DNA of 7,193 bases from a bacterium (GTDB lineage: Bacteria > Ratteibacteria > UBA8468 > B48-G9 > JAFGKM01), in NCBI GenBank assembly GCA_021157805.1, contig JAGGVW010000117.1, positions 1-7,193 on the forward strand, given 5' to 3'. The notes under the pieces were generated by a model. The model was not told the DNA's origin. It made no database searches and worked only from the letters and a program-made list of their open reading frames with translations. The position numbers were made by a program, and so were the translations under genes. Positions 6,233 through 7,193 of this stretch are shown here, one piece after another; the stretch's first letter is position 1; each line of letters starts with the position of its first letter.

Positions 6233-7012
6233 TTAATATATTTTATATAATTTGTCAAAAAGACAGGAAAGATAAATCCCTTTTTTACCAAAAAATTCAA
6301 TATCTTTCTTTAATTTTCTATAAATTGAGTGTAATTTTTTCTTTAATTCTTCAATATTTCCTTCTTTATCCTCAATATCATCCCTTATCTGAAAAGCGAT
6401 ACCAAAGTTTTTAGCAATTGTTTCAAGAAGTTTCTTTTTCTCTTTTCTTATTTTTTTGAAAAAACAGGGACCTGAAAAGCAAACCTCAAAAAGTTTCCCT
6501 GTTTTTTTCTCATCTATCTCTTTTTTTGTTTTTTTATCAATCTTTCTGTTTTTATAAATCATATCAAGAACCTGTCCACCTGCCATTCCTTCTGAACCAA
6601 TCGCATCTGCAACAAATTTTATAAGTGGGACACAATTTGTCTCTGAAATAAGTTTAAATCCAAGAGCAATAAGAGCATCACCAGCAAGAATTGCAATATC
6701 TTCTCCAAATTTCTTATGGCAGGTTAATTTCCCTCTTCTGTAATCATCATTATCCATTGCTGGAAGGTCATCATGAATTAAAGAGAAATTATGAATAAGT
6801 TCAATTCCACAGGCAAATGGTATCAATTTTTTCTTATTAACTCCCAGAATCTCCCCAACAAGTAAAATTATTAAAGGTCTTAATCTTTTCCCACCTGAAA
6901 AAACAGAATATCTCATTGCCTTATGTAAAATGGATGGAGAACTTTTTTCAGAAGGCAAGTATTTATCAAGATATTTTTCAATTTCTTTTCTCAAACTTTC
7001 TATTTTATCCAT
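6233..7012 (-). CDS. ispA: IspA-like short-chain prenyl diphosphate synthase, compact C-terminus
   Basis: This is a complete 259-residue trans-prenyltransferase that condenses isopentenyl diphosphate with allylic diphosphates in isoprenoid synthesis. Seen: GGKRLRP at 40-46; the first Asp-rich motif DDLPAMD at 81-87, with the two-residue insertion typical of bacterial FPP/GGPP synthases; GMAGGQVLDM at 142-151; KTG at 170-172; and the second Asp-rich motif DDIED at 211-215. Phe76, five residues before the first motif, is bulky like the Tyr in E. coli IspA and fits a C15 (FPP) product. The family is usually about 290-300 residues. Here only 44 residues follow the second motif, and the conserved Gly/Lys-rich loop with the KxTYP element is missing. 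There is no stop or obvious frameshift. The ATG lies inside the alr stop region (8-nt overlap) with SD AAAGGT at 7021-7026. GH4 follows after 42 bp. Confidence 0.85.
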   Translation of the reverse strand: MDKIESLRKEIEKYLDKYLPSEKSSPSILHKAMRYSVFSGGKRLRPLIILLVGEILGVNKKKLIPFACGIELIHNFSLIHDDLPAMDNDDYRRGKLTCHKKFGEDIAILAGDALIALGFKLISETNCVPLIKFVADAIGSEGMAGGQVLDMIYKNRKIDKKTKKEIDEKKTGKLFEVCFSGPCFFKKIRKEKKKLLETIAKNFGIAFQIRDDIEDKEGNIEELKKKLHSIYRKLKKDIEFFGKKGIYLSCLFDKLYKIY

Positions 7013-7193
7013 TTTTATAAACCTTTACCATTCTTTTGCTACCAAAACCACATAAAATTTCTTGAGGAACAGTTCCACCGATTTTTGCCATTTCTTCAAT
7101 TTCAAAATTACTTCCAAATATCTGTATTTTATCCCCTATTCTTACATTTTTCCCGCTTACATCAATAAGGGTCTGGTCCATACATATATTACC
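7005..7193 (-). CDS. alr: Alanine racemase, C-terminal 62 residues
   Basis: This open frame enters from the right edge and ends at TAA 7007-7005, giving the last 62 residues of a PLP-dependent alanine racemase that makes D-alanine for peptidoglycan. Seen: ICMDQTLIDVS near the start of the fragment, containing the conserved Met-Asp of the C-terminal beta domain (Met312-Asp313 in the Geobacillus enzyme) that helps shape the substrate site; IGDKIQIFG; the EEMAKIGGTVPQEILCGF stretch that matches the family's ELAxxxGTixyEil pattern; and the closing KRMVKVY, equivalent to the usual RVxRVY. The PLP lysine and catalytic tyrosine lie outside the window. Its 3' end overlaps the start of the prenyl synthase gene by 8 nt, so the two are translationally linked. 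Confidence 0.9.
   Translation of the reverse strand, partial: GNICMDQTLIDVSGKNVRIGDKIQIFGSNFEIEEMAKIGGTVPQEILCGFGSKRMVKVYKNG

Overview
The window comes from an AT-rich bacterial chromosome (roughly one third G+C by eye). All the genes look bacterial: Rex, alanine racemase, a short-chain prenyl synthase and Shine-Dalgarno-led starts. The lineage cannot be fixed from this sequence. The mix would fit a low-GC anaerobic or fermentative bacterium, or an uncultured candidate phylum, but that is inference. I see no mobile element, CRISPR array, tRNA or rRNA.

Layout. Positions 1-1890 (minus) hold most of a Lon-like AAA+ protease whose proteolytic C-terminus lies beyond the left edge. A 103-bp divergent promoter region (1891-1993) separates it from a plus-strand pair: an NAD-type short-chain dehydrogenase closely resembling lactobacillar sorbitol-6-phosphate 2-dehydrogenase (1994-2800) and, 2 bp later, the redox repressor gene rex (2803-3432). 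The rest is minus strand. A secreted protein of unknown function (4698-3940) and a TM2-like membrane protein (3920-3429) form a two-gene operon behind a clear sigma-70-type promoter at 4722-4750. The last gene of this operon collides tail-to-tail with rex, and the two stop codons overlap in a TTAA. Upstream, running leftwards from the right edge, is a second operon: the alanine racemase C-terminus (7193-7005), a compact IspA-like prenyl diphosphate synthase (7012-6233) and a MelA-like GH4 glycosidase (6190-4868).

How the genes fit together. Rex senses NADH/NAD+ and commonly controls fermentative dehydrogenases, so co-transcription with a sugar-phosphate dehydrogenase suggests redox-linked sugar metabolism. 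The GH4 enzyme is also NAD-dependent and would release hexoses from alpha-galactoside-type substrates, but it sits in an operon with cell-envelope and isoprenoid housekeeping genes. Its ribosome-binding site is perfectly complementary to a sequence just after the ispA stop codon, which suggests translational coupling. I found no clear-cut undescribed system. The best leads are that RBS-sequestering hairpin, a prenyl synthase lacking a normally conserved diphosphate-binding loop, the SDR-rex pair, and the unknown secreted/TM2 pair.
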